Positions 1-8,744 are shown, numbered from the stretch's first letter. The stretch: DNA of 64,000 nt from Betaproteobacteria bacterium (GCA_016716425.1 JADJWJ010000006.1:124001-188000); one strand, 5' to 3'. The notes: generated from the letters alone by a model not told the origin. A program made the numbers and translations.

Positions 1-276
1 GTCGACACGTACGTCGGCGCGCCGTTGGGGGACGCGAAGCTTCGCCGATTCCTGGTCGGGCCGAAGGACTGCGAAATCACCGGAATCGTGGAGACCCCGG
101 ACCGCAAGGCGATCTTCGTCAACATCCAGCATCCGGGCGAGGGGACGTCGGCGGCGAACTTCGCCGCGGGCAACTATCTCAGCAACTGGCCCGCCGGCGG
201 CGCGGCGCGACCGCGCTCGGCGACGATCGTCATCACCCGCAACGACGGCGGCGAGATCGGCGGGAGCCTGTCCTGA
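1..276 (+). CDS. PhoX-type alkaline phosphatase, C-terminal fragment
   Basis: The frame is open from the first base, so the start lies outside the window; 91 residues remain before the TGA stop. The stretch FLVGPKDCEITGIVETPD followed by FVNIQHPGE is typical of the C-terminal part of PhoX (DUF839) calcium-dependent periplasmic phosphatases. These release phosphate from phosphomonoesters and are usually exported by the Tat pathway. The Tat signal and most metal ligands would be upstream and cannot be seen. Family assignment rests on these motifs. No Pho box or operon partner is visible because the 228 nt downstream hold no gene I can support. Confidence 0.75.
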   Translation, partial: VDTYVGAPLGDAKLRRFLVGPKDCEITGIVETPDRKAIFVNIQHPGEGTSAANFAAGNYLSNWPAGGAARPRSATIVITRNDGGEIGGSLS

Positions 277-504
277 CCGCGGGGCCGCGCGGCAGGCAGC
301 AGGCGTCCACCGCCGCGCACCCGCGTCGAGAACTGCGCGGTTTGCCTCGCGGCTCCGCCGGGGAGGGGCGCGGTCACACCGGCGGTATGCACCGGCGACC
401 CGGACCGCGCCGCCTTCGACCGCGTCCGTGCGCGGCGTTGGTCCGCCGCGACACGGTGGGCGGCGGCGCCTGCGACCCGCGTCGCGGCCGCGGGCGGCGC
501 TCGC

Positions 505-1865
505 TCAGGGCACGACCGACTCGATCGCGAAATTCTGCTGCGACTGCTGCCAGATCAGTGTCGTGGTGCGTCCTGGCGTCGGGAAGTCCGTCGCCGTCGT
601 GGACTTGCTCGCGCCGACGAGGAACTCGCCCGCGGGCGCGGTGACGCGGAAGCTCACCGGGGCGCCAAGGCCTGGCCGTTGACAAAAAGCTGCGCGCTGT
701 GCGCTCCGGTGCCCAGCAGGTTCAGGTTGTTCAGGAGACCGAACCCCGTCGCCGTGTTCCACGATCCGCAGACGGGCGCGGTGTCGGCACGTCCGGAACC
801 ATACGGGACGCGAAGCCTGGCCGCGCCGTCGAACGACACGTCGACGAATGGCCCCACGCACGACCACCCTGACGTGACGCCGACGCCGCTCTGGTAGCTC
901 GCGGGCTGCGGATTTTCCAGCGCGGGAGGCGCGACACCCACCCAGAACGACGTCCCCGCCGCGCCGTCGGCGACACAGTGAACCGCGGCCGTGGACACGC
1001 TCAGGACCGCGCCGCCGACGGATGTGGCGATCTGGATCGTATAGGTGAACGGGTACGGTCCGAGGCCTGCGGCCCCGAACGCCGCGAAGTCCTGGATGCC
1101 CGAACCCGCCGCCGCCGCGTAGTCGGTCGGACCGGCCACCACGACCCCGTTCACGGCGTCGACGCGGGTGCTGGTGGCGCCGCCGCCGGGCGTCTTCCAG
1201 ATCGCGGTACGCAAGCCGGTGCCGATCGAGCCGCCGCTGGCGCTCGAGCACGTGGGCGCGGCGAAGGCGATGAATCCGTCGTAGTAGCTCTGCGTGGCCG
1301 GACCTCCCCCGAAGTGCACGACGAGGTTGTCGAAGCGTGCGAACGCCGACGACGAACCCCCGGCGATGCGTGCGCCGCGGATGCCGAGGCCCGACGCACA
1401 GACCTGCTGCGTGACGCCGGGCGAGGACGAGGCCGTCGCTACGAGGCTGTCGCCGGCGTCGAAGACGCGCAGCGTGCCGAAGTGCGTAGCCCCGTCGGGT
1501 CGCATGTCGATGCACACCTGCGTGGCATTGCGGGCGAGCACCACGCGGATCACCCCGTAATCCGCGTTGTTGATGTCGGACGCCGCCGGCGGCGGGCAGG
1601 TCGTGACGACGTTGGGCGCCGACCCGAAGCCTGCCGGCTGATCGGCGCTGGCATAGACATTCGTGCCGGTGCTGGCGCAGGCGGCGCCTTCGCGGGAGAA
1701 CGTGACGCCCAGCGTCGCGTAGAGCGCATCGACGATGGCGCCGTTCGGCACCGCACCGCCATTGGCGTTGGTGTCGAAATTGATCCGGACCGGAGCAGCC
1801 AGCGCGCCGCCGGCGATGGCCGCGAGGCCGATTGCCGACACACAGAGCGAGATCGATCTGTTCAT
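505..1865 (-). CDS. secreted hypothetical protein, interrupted by a -1 frameshift
   Basis: The ATG at 1865 opens a protein with a clear Sec signal peptide (MNRSISLCVSAIGLAAIAGG, cleaved near ALA-AP) and a Gly/Ser/Ala-rich beta-type body with several Cys residues. The frame stops at 654 after VNGQALAPR. The next frame continues without a break in character (APVSFRVTAPAGEFLVGAS, then a WQQSQQNF motif) to a stop at 505. That tail resembles a C-terminal module I recall from secreted proteins of related bacteria. Restoring one G near 662-670 gives one protein of about 453 residues. Either the gene is really broken or a base is missing from the assembly. Function is unknown; it is probably extracellular or periplasmic. 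Confidence 0.6.
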
Positions 1866-2388
1866 GATGCCGCCCCCCCCATCGACGATGGTCGGTCCCG
1901 TGCCCGGGCCCCAGGCAGTCGACGCAAAGTCTACGCTCGCGTGGAGCGCGAGTCACCCGCCGCAAGGCAGGCGCGCGCTCGCGCAGAGGGAACCGCGCTC
2001 CGTCAGCGGTGACCGCGGCCGCAGTCAGCGTCGCTGCCGTGACGCCTCCGTACCGCGTTCCCGACCGGCGTCACCGCGCGGAAACGGTCCCCGGCTGGAG
2101 CCCGCCCTGTCGAGGGACTGGCAACGCCGGGAATGTTCGCACTCTCCGCGTGCGGATGCTCGTCGGTTGCAGCGCCGGCCGACGAAGTTGGCGCCGGTCG
2201 ACCTCGCGCTCGACGCCTTCTTTCGTGCGAAAGGGCAGGCAACGCCGCGGTTCGGCGTGCCGGCGGCTGCCGCGCCGAAGCCGCGCGTGCGTACCCGCGC
2301 GGGTCCGACGTCGGCGTGCGCCCGGTCGAGAAGACGCGCCGCAATCCTCCCCGACCCGATGCGAACGGGAGGCGCTGCTGAGTGGGTG
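1866..2388. other. gene-poor stretch between secreted protein gene and 6S RNA
   Basis: I find no convincing gene in these 523 bases. The open frames on both strands have Arg/Pro/Ala-rich shadow composition and match no family I recognise. A run of nine C precedes the ATG of the neighbouring minus-strand gene (about 1871-1879) and could act as a G-rich ribosome-binding site for it. A short plus-strand frame starting at 2133 looks lipoprotein-like at first, but loses protein character after about 25 residues. Confidence 0.4.
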
Positions 2389-2568
2389 TTCCCCGGATGT
2401 GCCGTGCCCGCCCTCATCTTGAACCTGGGTTCAAGGATGGTCGCCTGCCGGAGCCTTCAGGCGCTTCCACATGGGGGCGCACACCGGCTCGCTTGGGGCA
2501 AAGGCAACCTCGCTACGAGAGCATTGGTTCAAAGAGTATCTGGCGGGCTCGAACACCCCAGGGAACGT
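2389..2568 (-). ncRNA. ssrS: 6S RNA
   Basis: The minus strand begins GTTCCCTGGGGTGTTCG and ends CATCCGGGGAAC, so the two ends can pair as the closing stem of 6S RNA. Near the 3' end lies CCTTGAACCCAGGTTCAAG, almost the same as the conserved 3' segment of Escherichia coli 6S RNA. Length (about 180 nt) and position directly downstream of zapA fit the classical proteobacterial arrangement. 6S RNA mimics an open promoter and sequesters the sigma-70 RNA polymerase holoenzyme in stationary phase. It probably arises by processing of a zapA transcript or from a promoter inside zapA. Ends are approximate to a few bases. The 5-formyltetrahydrofolate cyclo-ligase gene often found next is absent here. 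Confidence 0.9.
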
Positions 2569-2609
2569 TGAAGGTTGCGACGGGCCGCAACAGCTCGCGA
2601 CGCGAGCGA

Positions 2610-2990
2610 TCAGAACAGCTTTTCCTGTCCCGCGAGCACTTGATCGATCGCGGCCTGCATCGACTGGATTCTACGCCGCGCACCTGCCGCGTCAACTTCG
2701 CTCGCGCCGGTCGCCACCGGTGGCGCGGACGGTGCGGGCGGCGGCGCGCGGCGCGCGCGCAGCAGCTCGTTGGCAATGTTGAGCGCCGCCATCACCGCGA
2801 TGCGGTCGACACCCGCGGTCTTGCCCGCTTCGCGGATCTCGCGCATGCGGCCGTCGAGGAAAGCCACCGCCTCCTGCAGCTCGGCGCGCTCGTGCTCCTT
2901 GCACGCGACCTTGAAATCACGGCCGAGGATGTGCACGTCGAGTTGCACGGTGCGCTCGCCGGGCGGGCTCCTGTTCGTCACGTCCTTCAC
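2610..2990 (-). CDS. zapA: cell division protein ZapA
   Basis: The 126-residue product has VQLDVHILGRDFKVAC near the N-terminus and then a long helical region with VDRIAVMAALNIANELL, both hallmarks of ZapA. ZapA is a small cytoplasmic protein that bundles FtsZ filaments at the Z ring. The GTG at 2990 is chosen because it overlaps the TGA of the upstream coiled-coil gene, which suggests translational coupling; a second GTG at 2981 is possible. The C-terminal part is extended by an Ala/Pro-rich linker and a second helix. The 6S RNA gene starts about 40 nt downstream. Confidence 0.92.
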   Translation of the reverse strand: MKDVTNRSPPGERTVQLDVHILGRDFKVACKEHERAELQEAVAFLDGRMREIREAGKTAGVDRIAVMAALNIANELLRARRAPPPAPSAPPVATGASEVDAAGARRRIQSMQAAIDQVLAGQEKLF

Positions 2991-3181
2991 TCCGACGGCA
3001 TCCGTGCGATCAGCGCGTCGAGGCGCGCGCCGGCCTGCTGCACGCGGATCGTCATCTCGCGGTTGCGCTCGACCGCCGCGGCCAGCTCGCGCCGCAGCGA
3101 CTCGTTCGCCGCGCGCAGCGCCCGCGTGTGCGCGATCAGCGTCGCGAGCTTCTGTTCGAGGAGGGCCAGGTCGGTGTCCAT
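2987..3181 (-). CDS. small coiled-coil protein, TIGR02449 type
   Basis: This 64-residue acidic/basic coiled-coil protein starts MDTDLALLEQKLATLIAH and has regular heptads over nearly its whole length. Size, composition and position directly upstream of zapA match the TIGR02449 family, which is known for this neighbourhood and often lies near 6S RNA. ZapB is a comparable small coiled-coil division protein, so a role in Z-ring organisation is plausible but inferred. Its stop codon overlaps the GTG start of zapA. Confidence 0.8.
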   Translation of the reverse strand: MDTDLALLEQKLATLIAHTRALRAANESLRRELAAAVERNREMTIRVQQAGARLDALIARMPSE

Positions 3182-3235
3182 GATGCTGCGCGGCGCATGG
3201 GTGGGTTGCCAGTTTGGCGGCGCGCGGGCGACGCG

Positions 3236-3832
3236 TCAACCGCGCCCGCCGTCCGTCCATCGGCCGGTCGCCAGCGGCACGTAGCGGACCGCGGCGATCT
3301 CGAGTTCCTCGGCGCCCGCCGGCGTCTGCAGCGTCACCGTGTCGCCTTCGCGCGCCTTGATCAGCGCGCGCGCCATCGGCGACACCCAGCTGATGTAGCC
3401 GCGGGCGGTGTCGATTTCGTCGACGCCGACGATGCTCACCGTCCGCTGCTCGCCGTTCGTGCCGACCACCTCGACCGTCGCACCGAAGTACACGCGGTCT
3501 TCGTCCGTAGCACCCGCGCGCTGCGCGGGATCGACGACCACGGCGTTGTCGAGCCGCCGGATCAGGAAGCGGATCCGCCGGTCCACCTCGCGCAGCCGCT
3601 TCTTGCCGTAGATGTAGTCGCCGTTCTCGGAGCGGTCGCCGTTGCCGGCCGCCCACGCGATCGTCGCCACCAGCTCGGGCCGCTCCTTGCCGACCAGCAG
3701 GTCGAGCTCGCCCTTGAGCGCGGCGAAGCCGCCGGGCGTCATGTAGTTCTTCGTCCCGGACGGCAGCGCCGGCGCGCCTTCCGGCGCGTCGTCGTCCGTG
3801 TCGTCGGATTCGCGGGTGAAGGCCTTGTTCAT
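3236..3832 (-). CDS. greB: transcription elongation factor GreB
   Basis: This cytoplasmic factor stimulates the cleavage activity of stalled RNA polymerase. The 198-residue protein has the GreA/GreB N-terminal coiled coil (NYMTPGGFAALKGELDLLV, then GDRSENGDYIYGKKRLREVD with the acidic tip). The C-terminal FKBP-like domain contains YISWVSPMARALI. GDYIYGKKRLREVD favours GreB over GreA. It is longer than typical GreB (about 160 residues) because of an acidic N-terminal extension of about 30 residues and a C-terminal extension. It is divergent from btuC; the 109 nt between them must carry both promoters. Confidence 0.92.
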   Translation of the reverse strand: MNKAFTRESDDTDDDAPEGAPALPSGTKNYMTPGGFAALKGELDLLVGKERPELVATIAWAAGNGDRSENGDYIYGKKRLREVDRRIRFLIRRLDNAVVVDPAQRAGATDEDRVYFGATVEVVGTNGEQRTVSIVGVDEIDTARGYISWVSPMARALIKAREGDTVTLQTPAGAEELEIAAVRYVPLATGRWTDGGRG

Positions 3833-3908
3833 CGCACTCGCCGTCCCGCCCGCAGCGCAGGAGACAAAGGGCGATTATAGACGGCACGACCGGACGCCGG
3901 GCGCCGCC

Positions 3909-3914
3909 TATAAT
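3909..3914 (+). promoter_or_regulatory. -10 box upstream of btuC
   Basis: A perfect TATAAT lies 28 nt before the GTG start of btuC in an otherwise GC-rich stretch. No good -35 hexamer is visible at 16-18 nt spacing. The short leader leaves no room for a cobalamin riboswitch, unlike btuB. Confidence 0.5.
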
Positions 3915-3941
3915 CGCCGAACCCCACGCAACGCGCGCCTC

Positions 3942-4916
3942 GTGCTTCGCTCCTCCCCCTGGCCGGTCCTCGCGGCGCTCGCGTGCGCGGCGGCGCTCGT
4001 CGTCGCCGCCGCGCTCGCCGTCGGCAGCGTGGACGTCGGACCCGGCGCCGTGTGGCGCGCGCTCGCGGGCGACGCGTCCGATCCGGCGTCCGCCGTCGTG
4101 CGCGAGTTGCGCCTGCCGCGCGCGCTCGCGGCGTTCGCCGTCGGCGGCCTCCTCGCCGTCGCGGGCGGCATGATGCAGGTGCTGCTGCGCAATCCGCTGG
4201 CGGACCCGTACGTGCTCGGACTGTCCGGCGGCGCCGCGTGCGGCGCGCTGGCCGCGCTGCTGCTCGGGGCCGCCGCCTTCGTCACGCCGGCCGCCTTCGC
4301 CGGCGCGGCGCTGTCGACGTTCGTCGTGTTCGGGCTCGCCCGCAGCGACGGTGCGTGGTCGTCCACGCGGCTCCTGCTGACCGGCATCGTCGTCGCCGCC
4401 GGCTGGGGCGCGCTGATCATGCTGCTGCTGGCACTCGCGCCCGACGCGCAGGTGCGCGGCATGCTGTTCTGGCTGATCGGCGATCTGTCCGGCGCCACGC
4501 ACGGCACGCAGGCGCTGTGGGTGCTCGCCGCGGTGCTGCTGGCGGCGCTGCCGCTCGCGCGCGACGCGACGCTGCTCGCGCGCGGCGAAGTCACGGCGGC
4601 CACCCTCGGCGTGCCGGTGCGCAACGTCGGACTCGCGCTGCACGCGCTCGCGGCGGCCGCGACCGCCGTCGCGGTCACCGTGGCCGGCAGCGTCGGCTTC
4701 GTCGGCCTGGTGGTCCCGCACGCGGTGCGTCTCGTCGTCGGCAACGATCAGCGCGTGCTGCTGCCCGCGTCGGCGCTCGCCGGCGGCACGCTGCTCGTGC
4801 TCGCCGACACGCTGGCGCGCACGATCGTCGCCCCCGCGCAGTTGCCGGTCGGCGTGCTCACCGCGCTCGCCGGCGTGCCGATGTTCCTCTGGCTGCTGCG
4901 GCGATCGCCGGCATGA
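3942..4916 (+). CDS. btuC: cobalamin ABC transporter permease, BtuC/FecCD family
   Basis: The 324-residue product is highly hydrophobic, with about nine to ten membrane segments. It carries FecCD signatures: the N-terminal VRELRLPRALAAFAVGGLLA, RNPLADPYVLGLSGGAA, and GFVGLVVPHAVRLVVGND near the C-terminus. It forms the inner-membrane channel for vitamin B12 with BtuD. GTG at 3942 is chosen because the TATAAT at 3909 lies just upstream and the hydrophobic segment follows within 10 residues. The stop overlaps the ATG of btuD. FecCD permeases also serve iron siderophores; B12 is inferred from the btuF and riboswitch-controlled btuB next door. Confidence 0.87.
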   Translation: MLRSSPWPVLAALACAAALVVAAALAVGSVDVGPGAVWRALAGDASDPASAVVRELRLPRALAAFAVGGLLAVAGGMMQVLLRNPLADPYVLGLSGGAACGALAALLLGAAAFVTPAAFAGAALSTFVVFGLARSDGAWSSTRLLLTGIVVAAGWGALIMLLLALAPDAQVRGMLFWLIGDLSGATHGTQALWVLAAVLLAALPLARDATLLARGEVTAATLGVPVRNVGLALHALAAAATAVAVTVAGSVGFVGLVVPHAVRLVVGNDQRVLLPASALAGGTLLVLADTLARTIVAPAQLPVGVLTALAGVPMFLWLLRRSPA

Positions 4917-5683
4917 CGGCACCGCTGCTCGCGTGCCGGAACGTCACGCTCGCCGTGCCGGGCCGCACACTGTGCGACGGCCTCTCGTTCGACGTGCGCG
5001 CCGGCGAGTGCTGGGTGATTCTCGGGCCGAACGGCGCGGGCAAGACGACGCTGCTGGCGACCCTCGCGGGGCTGCGGGCGCCGGCGCCCGGCACGATCGC
5101 CCTGGGCGGCGAGGCGATCTCGTCGCTGTCGCCGCGCGTGCGTGCGCGCCGGCTGGGCCTGCTGCCGCAGGACACGTTCGACGCATTTCCGGCGACGGCG
5201 CTCGAGATCGCGCTCGCGGGCCGGCACCCGCACGTTCCCCGCTGGCGACCGGAGGGCGCCGGCGACATCGCGACGGCGCGCACGGCGCTCGCCGCCGTCG
5301 GCATGGAGCACGCAGCGGCGCGCAACGTGCAGACCCTCTCCGGCGGCGAGCGGCGCCGCGTCGCGCTCGCGATGCTGGTCGCGCAGGATCCGGACGTCAT
5401 GCTGCTGGACGAGCCGACGAGCCATCTCGACGTCGCGCACGAGGTGCGCACGCTGGAACTCGTCGCGCAGCACGCGCGCGACGGCCGGCACGCGGTCGTC
5501 ATGGCGCTGCACGACCTGACGCTCGCCGCGCGCCACGCCACGCACGCGATCCTGCTCTCCGGCGGCGCAGCCGCGACCGGCACCGCGCGCGAGCTCCTCA
5601 CCGCCCCGCGCCTGTCGGCGCTGTTCGGACAGGCGCTGGTCGAGGTCGCGCACCCGCGCGGATCGGCGTTCCTGCCCGGCTAG
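4913..5683 (+). CDS. btuD: cobalamin ABC transporter ATP-binding protein
   Basis: The 256-residue ATPase shows Walker A GPNGAGKTT (about residues 39-47), a Q-loop (LLPQDTFDAFP), signature LSGGERRRVALA, Walker B VMLLDEP and the switch His in ALHDL. It is the cytoplasmic engine of the BtuCD importer. ATG at 4913 overlaps the btuC stop (ATGA), so the two genes are translationally coupled. The order permease-ATPase with a convergent btuF-btuB pair on the other strand supports a role in B12 uptake, though the sequence alone would also fit a siderophore importer. Confidence 0.88.
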   Translation: MTAPLLACRNVTLAVPGRTLCDGLSFDVRAGECWVILGPNGAGKTTLLATLAGLRAPAPGTIALGGEAISSLSPRVRARRLGLLPQDTFDAFPATALEIALAGRHPHVPRWRPEGAGDIATARTALAAVGMEHAAARNVQTLSGGERRRVALAMLVAQDPDVMLLDEPTSHLDVAHEVRTLELVAQHARDGRHAVVMALHDLTLAARHATHAILLSGGAAATGTARELLTAPRLSALFGQALVEVAHPRGSAFLPG

Positions 5684-5733
5684 GTGTGAAGTCTCAGGAC
5701 GTTGTTACCGGGAGGCACGATCTCTGGACAACC

Positions 5734-5826
5734 GTCGTCCCCGCGAAAGCGGGGACCCAGAGTCGTTGTCTGGCGCGTTTGCCAGGCGATCCCAAAACAC
5801 TGGGTCCCCGCTTTCGCGGGGACGAC
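5734..5826. repeat. REP-like palindrome pair (CCCCGCGAAAGCGGGG core)
   Basis: Two 27-nt arms (5734-5760 and 5800-5826) are perfect reverse complements of each other. Each arm is itself a palindrome with the core CCCCGCGAAAGCGGGG. They enclose a 39-nt spacer. This GTCCCCGCGAAAGCGGGGAC sequence is a familiar REP-type intergenic repeat in proteobacteria. It lies downstream of btuD and btuF, which converge here, and could act as a transcription barrier or mRNA stabiliser for both. Confidence 0.8.
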
Positions 5827-5885
5827 GACCGTTGGCATGCATGCGGTGCGTTCCGGACGGCAACAACGCCCTGACGGTTCACAGC

Positions 5886-5988
5886 TAGGGAAATTGGCCA
5901 GAGCCGCAATACTGGCGCCGGAGACAGCGCACCGTCGGCACGGAGTTGCGCGGCGCCGGTATTACGGCTCTGACTCCCAATTGTCCTA
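5886..5988. repeat. imperfect inverted repeat ending at the btuF stop codon
   Basis: The left arm (5886-5921, TAGGGAAATTGG... to GGCGCCGG) and right arm (5951-5988) are imperfect reverse complements about 36-38 nt long around a 29-nt centre. The right arm contains the TAG stop of btuF. Read on the minus strand it is TAGGACAATTGGGAGTCAGA and onward. It resembles palindromic MITE- or REP-type units near genes of related bacteria. It is a different family from the neighbouring CCCCGCGAAAG repeat. Confidence 0.7.
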
Positions 5989-6888
5989 CCGCTGCCGCCG
6001 CCCCCGCGCCAGATCGAGATCCGCGCACAGCGCCGCGACACCGTCGAGGAAACGCGGGCCCGGCCGGTGCAGCAGGTTGCCGTCCGCGGCGAACAGGTTG
6101 CCGTCGCGCACGGCGGGGATCGCGGGCCAGCGCTTCCACGCGTCGAGCCACGGCGGCCGGCCGCCGTCGTCGGCACCGCCGACGATCACGTCCGGCCGGG
6201 CGGCGACGACGGCTTCGACCGTCACCGACGGCGCCGGCAGCGTCAGCGCCGCGAACACGTTGTCGCCGCCGCACGTCGCGATCGCTTCCGAGATGAGGTG
6301 CCTGCCGCCGACGGTGTAGAGCGGCTCGTGCCACACCTCGTAGAACACGGACACCCGCGGCGCTGCAGCGAACTGCGCCGCGAGTGCGGCGCGCCGCGCG
6401 CGCAGCGCCGCAGCGACTGGTTGCGCGGTTCCCTTCGTGCCCGCGAGCGCGCCGAGCTTCTCGACGTCGTCGGCAATCCCGGCGATCGACTTGGGATCGC
6501 TGACGAACACGGCGATCCGCTGCGCGCGCAGCGCCGCAAGCTGCGCCGGCGTCGTGTACGGCCACGCGACGATGAGCTCGGGCGCGAGCGCCACGATGCG
6601 CTCGAGATCGAGCGCCGCCGCGTCGCCGACGCGCGGCAGCGCACGCGCGGCAGGCGGCCAGTCGCTGTGCGCGACGACGCCGACGACCGCGTGGCCCGCG
6701 CCGGCGGCGAACAGCAGCTCGGTCGCGTGCGGCGCGAGGCTCACGATGCGCTGCGCGGGCCGCGGCAGCGTCACCGCGCTGCCCGCGTCGTCGATCGCCG
6801 CGACGGCGGCGAGCCCCGTCCGCGCGCACGCGAGCGCGACGACCGTTGCGACGCCCGCGAGGATGCGCAGCGGAGTCAGGGCTGCCAC
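5986..6888 (-). CDS. btuF: cobalamin-binding periplasmic protein BtuF
   Basis: The 300-residue protein begins with a signal-like segment (LRILAGVATVVALACA), then RIVSLAPHATELLFAAGAGH, the N-terminal motif of BtuF-type class III binding proteins. Further motifs are DLERIVALAPELIVAW, FYEVWHEPLYTVGGRHLI and RPDVIVGG. It captures vitamin B12 in the periplasm and delivers it to BtuCD. The GTG at 6888 overlaps the last codons of btuB by 13 nt, so the two are co-transcribed and probably coupled. The stop codon is part of an inverted repeat. Confidence 0.9.
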   Translation of the reverse strand: MAALTPLRILAGVATVVALACARTGLAAVAAIDDAGSAVTLPRPAQRIVSLAPHATELLFAAGAGHAVVGVVAHSDWPPAARALPRVGDAAALDLERIVALAPELIVAWPYTTPAQLAALRAQRIAVFVSDPKSIAGIADDVEKLGALAGTKGTAQPVAAALRARRAALAAQFAAAPRVSVFYEVWHEPLYTVGGRHLISEAIATCGGDNVFAALTLPAPSVTVEAVVAARPDVIVGGADDGGRPPWLDAWKRWPAIPAVRDGNLFAADGNLLHRPGPRFLDGVAALCADLDLARGRRQR

Positions 6889-8744
6889 CGGATCGTCGCG
6901 AACACGTTGGCCCCGCCGGTCGCGTAGTCGGCGGCAAGCTGGTAGTCCTTGTCCAGCACGTTGTTGCCGCGCACGGACAGCACCCAGCCGGACGCGAACG
7001 GCCAGTCGAGCGTGACGTTGACGATGCCGTACCCGCCCATCTTCCGTGTGTTCGCGAGGTCGTCGTAACGAAGCGACGACGCGACGAACTCGGCACCGAC
7101 CTGCACGGGTCCTGCCTGCTGCAGCACCGTGAGCACGCCGTGCCGCCGCGCGCGCCGCGGCAGCAGCGCGCCGGTGGCGTCGTCCTCCGGCTCCTGCAGG
7201 TCGAGCGAGCCCTTGACGCGCGTGTCGCGCCACGCCGCGTCGACGCCGAGCGTGACGCCGGACAGCGTCGCACGGTCGACGTTGCGCGGCAGGCAGTTGT
7301 AGTCGGCGTCGCACTGGAACACGATCAGGTCGTCGACCCGGTTGCGGTAGCCGATCGCGCGCGCCTCCCACCGCACGCCGCCGGCCGCCGCCGTCCAGTA
7401 GATGCCGGCCTCGGCGTTGCGCGCCGTCTCGGGCTGCAGCGCCGGGTTCGAAAACCCCGGGTAGTAGAGGTCGTTGAACGACGGCGCCTTGAACCCCGTG
7501 CTGTAGCCCGCCGTCACGCGCCACGCGGGCGCGAGCCGGTAGCCCGCGGCGATGCCGCCCGTCGTCTCGCCTCCGTACTGGCTCGACCGGTCGTGGCGCA
7601 GGTTCGCCTGCAGTGCCAGCGCGTCGTGCGTCATCTGCCACACGCCCGTCGCCGAATTCGTGTTCCGTTGCGTGACCGCGAACGCGTCAGTGGTCGCGAG
7701 CCGCTCCTCGCGGCGCTCGGCGATCAGCGACAGCGTGCCGGCCGGCAGCGTGAAGTCGTTCTGCCACGTGTATTGCCGCTGCGTGGTCTGGTACGGATAG
7801 TCGCCGTACGCCGTCTGCGACACCGAATCGTCGCTGCCCTCGCCGACCGTTGCCGTCGACTTCCACCACGCGGCCACGCGGTTGCGGCTCGCGACCGACC
7901 ACGCCTCGAGCGTCGTCACCGTGCGGTCGTCGAACCCCGGGCCGCCGTCGTACCGGTTGTTGAGCCGGTTGCGGAAGTACTGGACCGCGACCTCCTGCCC
8001 GGCGGCCCACGGCAGCGTCGCGTTGAGTCCCGCGTTCTCGCTCGCGTAGCCGTCGCGGTCGCCGTCGTAGCTGAAGTTGCCGGGATCGACGATGGCGTTG
8101 AACCCGGCGCTGCGCGTGCCGCCGCCCTGCAGCGAAAACGCGAGCGGCCCCAGCGCGCCGCGCAGCCCGGCGGAGGCGCTCTTCGTGTCCCACGTGCCGT
8201 AGCCGGCGCTCGCGCTGCCGGCGAAGGTTGTACCCGCCGCGCGCTTGGTGATTACCTGGATGACGCCGCCGATCGCGTCGGCGCCGTACAGGCTCGACGC
8301 GGGTCCGCGCAGGATCTCGATGCGCTCGATCTGGTCGAGCGGAATGGCTTCGAGCGACGTCGCGCCGACCGACGACGACCCGACGCGCAGCCCGTCGATG
8401 AGCACCAGCGTCTGGCCGCGGTTCGCACCGCGCAGGAACGCGCCGGACGTCGAGCCCGCGCCGCCGTTGATCGTGACCTCGACGCCGGGCTGCCGCTGCA
8501 GGAGCTGCGGCAGGCTCTGCGCGCCGCTGCGCAGGATTTCGTCGGCGCCGATCACCGTCAGGTCGGCGAGCAGGTCGGCGATCGGCTGCGCGGTGCGCGA
8601 CGCCGTGACGGCCACCGGATCGAGCGTCGCGGAGCGCGGCGCGGGCTGCGCGGCGGCCGCGGCCGCGAAGGCGGTCGCGGCAAGCGCCCAGACGCGCCGC
8701 AGGCGCGTCGCGGGCGGCGAGAGGACGACGAAGAGGCTGGGCAT
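6876..8744 (-). CDS. btuB: TonB-dependent vitamin B12 receptor BtuB
   Basis: This outer-membrane receptor has a signal peptide (ending near AAAAAQPAP), a TonB-box-like segment (LDPVAVTASR), a plug domain with SGAFLRGANRGQTLVLIDGL and EILRGPASSLYGADAIGGVI, and a beta-barrel of about 450 residues. Its C-terminal strand ends in WQP, near the usual aromatic end. The product is 622 residues when started at the ATG at 8744; a TTG two codons upstream is less likely. BtuB binds cobalamin and imports it using TonB energy. A cobalamin riboswitch in the leader strongly supports the substrate. btuF follows with overlap. Confidence 0.93.
   Translation of the reverse strand: MPSLFVVLSPPATRLRRVWALAATAFAAAAAAQPAPRSATLDPVAVTASRTAQPIADLLADLTVIGADEILRSGAQSLPQLLQRQPGVEVTINGGAGSTSGAFLRGANRGQTLVLIDGLRVGSSSVGATSLEAIPLDQIERIEILRGPASSLYGADAIGGVIQVITKRAAGTTFAGSASAGYGTWDTKSASAGLRGALGPLAFSLQGGGTRSAGFNAIVDPGNFSYDGDRDGYASENAGLNATLPWAAGQEVAVQYFRNRLNNRYDGGPGFDDRTVTTLEAWSVASRNRVAAWWKSTATVGEGSDDSVSQTAYGDYPYQTTQRQYTWQNDFTLPAGTLSLIAERREERLATTDAFAVTQRNTNSATGVWQMTHDALALQANLRHDRSSQYGGETTGGIAAGYRLAPAWRVTAGYSTGFKAPSFNDLYYPGFSNPALQPETARNAEAGIYWTAAAGGVRWEARAIGYRNRVDDLIVFQCDADYNCLPRNVDRATLSGVTLGVDAAWRDTRVKGSLDLQEPEDDATGALLPRRARRHGVLTVLQQAGPVQVGAEFVASSLRYDDLANTRKMGGYGIVNVTLDWPFASGWVLSVRGNNVLDKDYQLAADYATGGANVFATIRWQP

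Noticed and set aside
2133..2381. Short plus-strand frame starting MFALSACGCSSVAAP that looks like a lipoprotein signal
   Set aside because: Hydrophobic core is too short, no ribosome-binding site is seen, and the rest is Arg-rich shadow-like sequence.
2610..4922. A 770-codon open frame on the minus strand that spans zapA, greB and btuC
   Set aside because: Only its end is zapA. The rest is a GC-rich shadow full of Arg, Gly and Ala with no motif, opposite or across real genes.
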